In this document: piece after piece, positions 9,159 to 9,542 of the stretch
Layout of the letters: each line of letters opens with the position of its first letter
Numbering within the stretch: position 1 is the stretch's first letter
Assembly: GCA_045802495.1 (NCBI GenBank)
Contig: JBJMQW010000169.1
Location: forward strand, 1-9,542
Direction of reading: 5' to 3'
DNA: 9,542 bases
Origin: AP-15 sp045802495
GTDB taxonomy: Bacteria > Pseudomonadota > Alphaproteobacteria > ATCC43930 > CGMCC-115725
Position numbers and translations under genes: made by a program
The notes under the pieces: generated by a model
What the model was told of the DNA's origin: nothing
Seen by the model: the letters and a program-made list of their open reading frames with translations, nothing else
Database searches by the model: none

Positions 9159-9542
9159 ATGAGACTTTGTTGCCGTATTATTGGCGTGCAGTCTGGCCGC
9201 TTGCGTTCAGCCGACCGCGCCGCAGCAACAGGTGGCAACGCCGCCTGCCGCGGCTGCGCCAGCGCCGGAAGCCGCCCCACCACCCCAGGCGCCGCGGGTC
9301 ACGTCCGAGGCGCAGATCGCACCGGGCGATGGGAGATCGAGCGTGTGCGCTGTGCGGACCTGCTCGGCGCAGCGGAGGACGACCGGGCCGCCGCGGCGAT
9401 GTTCTATTACGGCTATCTTGCGGCTAAAGCCGGCATTCACGTGATCGACGTGAACCAGATAGAGGGTAATATCCATAAGGTGATGGACCAATGCGCCGCT
9501 AGTCCGAATATCACTGTCCCGCAGGCTTTCCGCCAGGCCCTC
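9159..9542 (+). pseudogene. HdeA/HdeB-like lipoprotein gene with displaced leader frame, 3' end beyond the window
   Basis: An ATG at 9159 with an AGGGGG site opens a frame that stays open to the window edge (128 codons). From about 9321 it reads a typical HdeA/HdeB-family domain as found in rhizobia: WEIERVRCADLLGA, then FYYGYLAAKAGIHVIDV, then KVMDQC. Its two cysteines, at 9351 and 9492, match the family disulfide. HdeA-type proteins are small periplasmic acid-stress chaperones; this subgroup is not well characterised. The first 54 codons of that frame make no sense as a leader. The +1 frame from 9163 reads DFVAVLLACSLAACVQP, a clear lipoprotein signal with lipobox cysteine at 9202-9204, followed by a Pro/Ala/Gln linker up to about 9320. 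Thus one indel just after the start and one near 9320 appear to have displaced the leader. Either the gene is broken or the sequence has two errors. Confidence 0.72.

Overview
The window looks like a piece of a high-GC alphaproteobacterial chromosome, most likely from the Hyphomicrobiales (Bradyrhizobium-like). This rests on base composition, the family types present (DUF2189 membrane protein, a glycine-zipper envelope protein, a periplasmic HdeA/HdeB-type protein, a FabI/acetate-kinase gene pair) and frequent GC-rich codons. The genus is an inference; no rRNA or marker gene is present.

Layout. At the left edge, on the minus strand, lies the first 178 residues of a DUF2189 integral membrane protein that runs off the window. 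About 300 bases with no convincing gene follow. Between about 838 and 1117 there are broken, partly inverted and repeatedly frameshifted remains of an enoyl-ACP reductase (FabI-like), ending just before an intact acetate kinase gene (ackA). A small, well-translated-looking protein of unknown function (155 aa) follows closely and probably shares its transcript. A gap of nearly 500 bases (2807-3292) carries a perfect 10-bp tandem repeat and two small palindromes that look like operator sites. It leads into two large, intact, closely spaced glycoside hydrolase genes: a 909-residue GH63/MGH1-like glucosidase and a 494-residue GH13 alpha-amylase-family enzyme, 13 bases apart. Neither has a recognisable signal peptide, so the pair probably processes a cytoplasmic alpha-glucoside or glucan.

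The right third (7677-9542) is a string of small envelope genes and decayed genes: a proline-rich lipoprotein, the C-terminal third of an AI-2E/YdiK-type transporter (truncated and internally frameshifted), a glycine-zipper protein with signal peptide, and an HdeA/HdeB-like protein entering the right edge. The last has its natural lipoprotein leader in a different frame from its folded domain.

The most notable pattern is that three separate loci (fabI relic, transporter relic, HdeA-like gene) show pairs of small indels that move a short stretch out of frame and then restore it, while the metabolic genes are intact. This suggests either real gene decay in an accessory region or uncorrected sequence errors. 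I see no CRISPR array, tRNA, rRNA, insertion sequence or phage gene. The best candidate for a poorly described functional unit is the GH63-GH13 pair with its palindromic upstream region.
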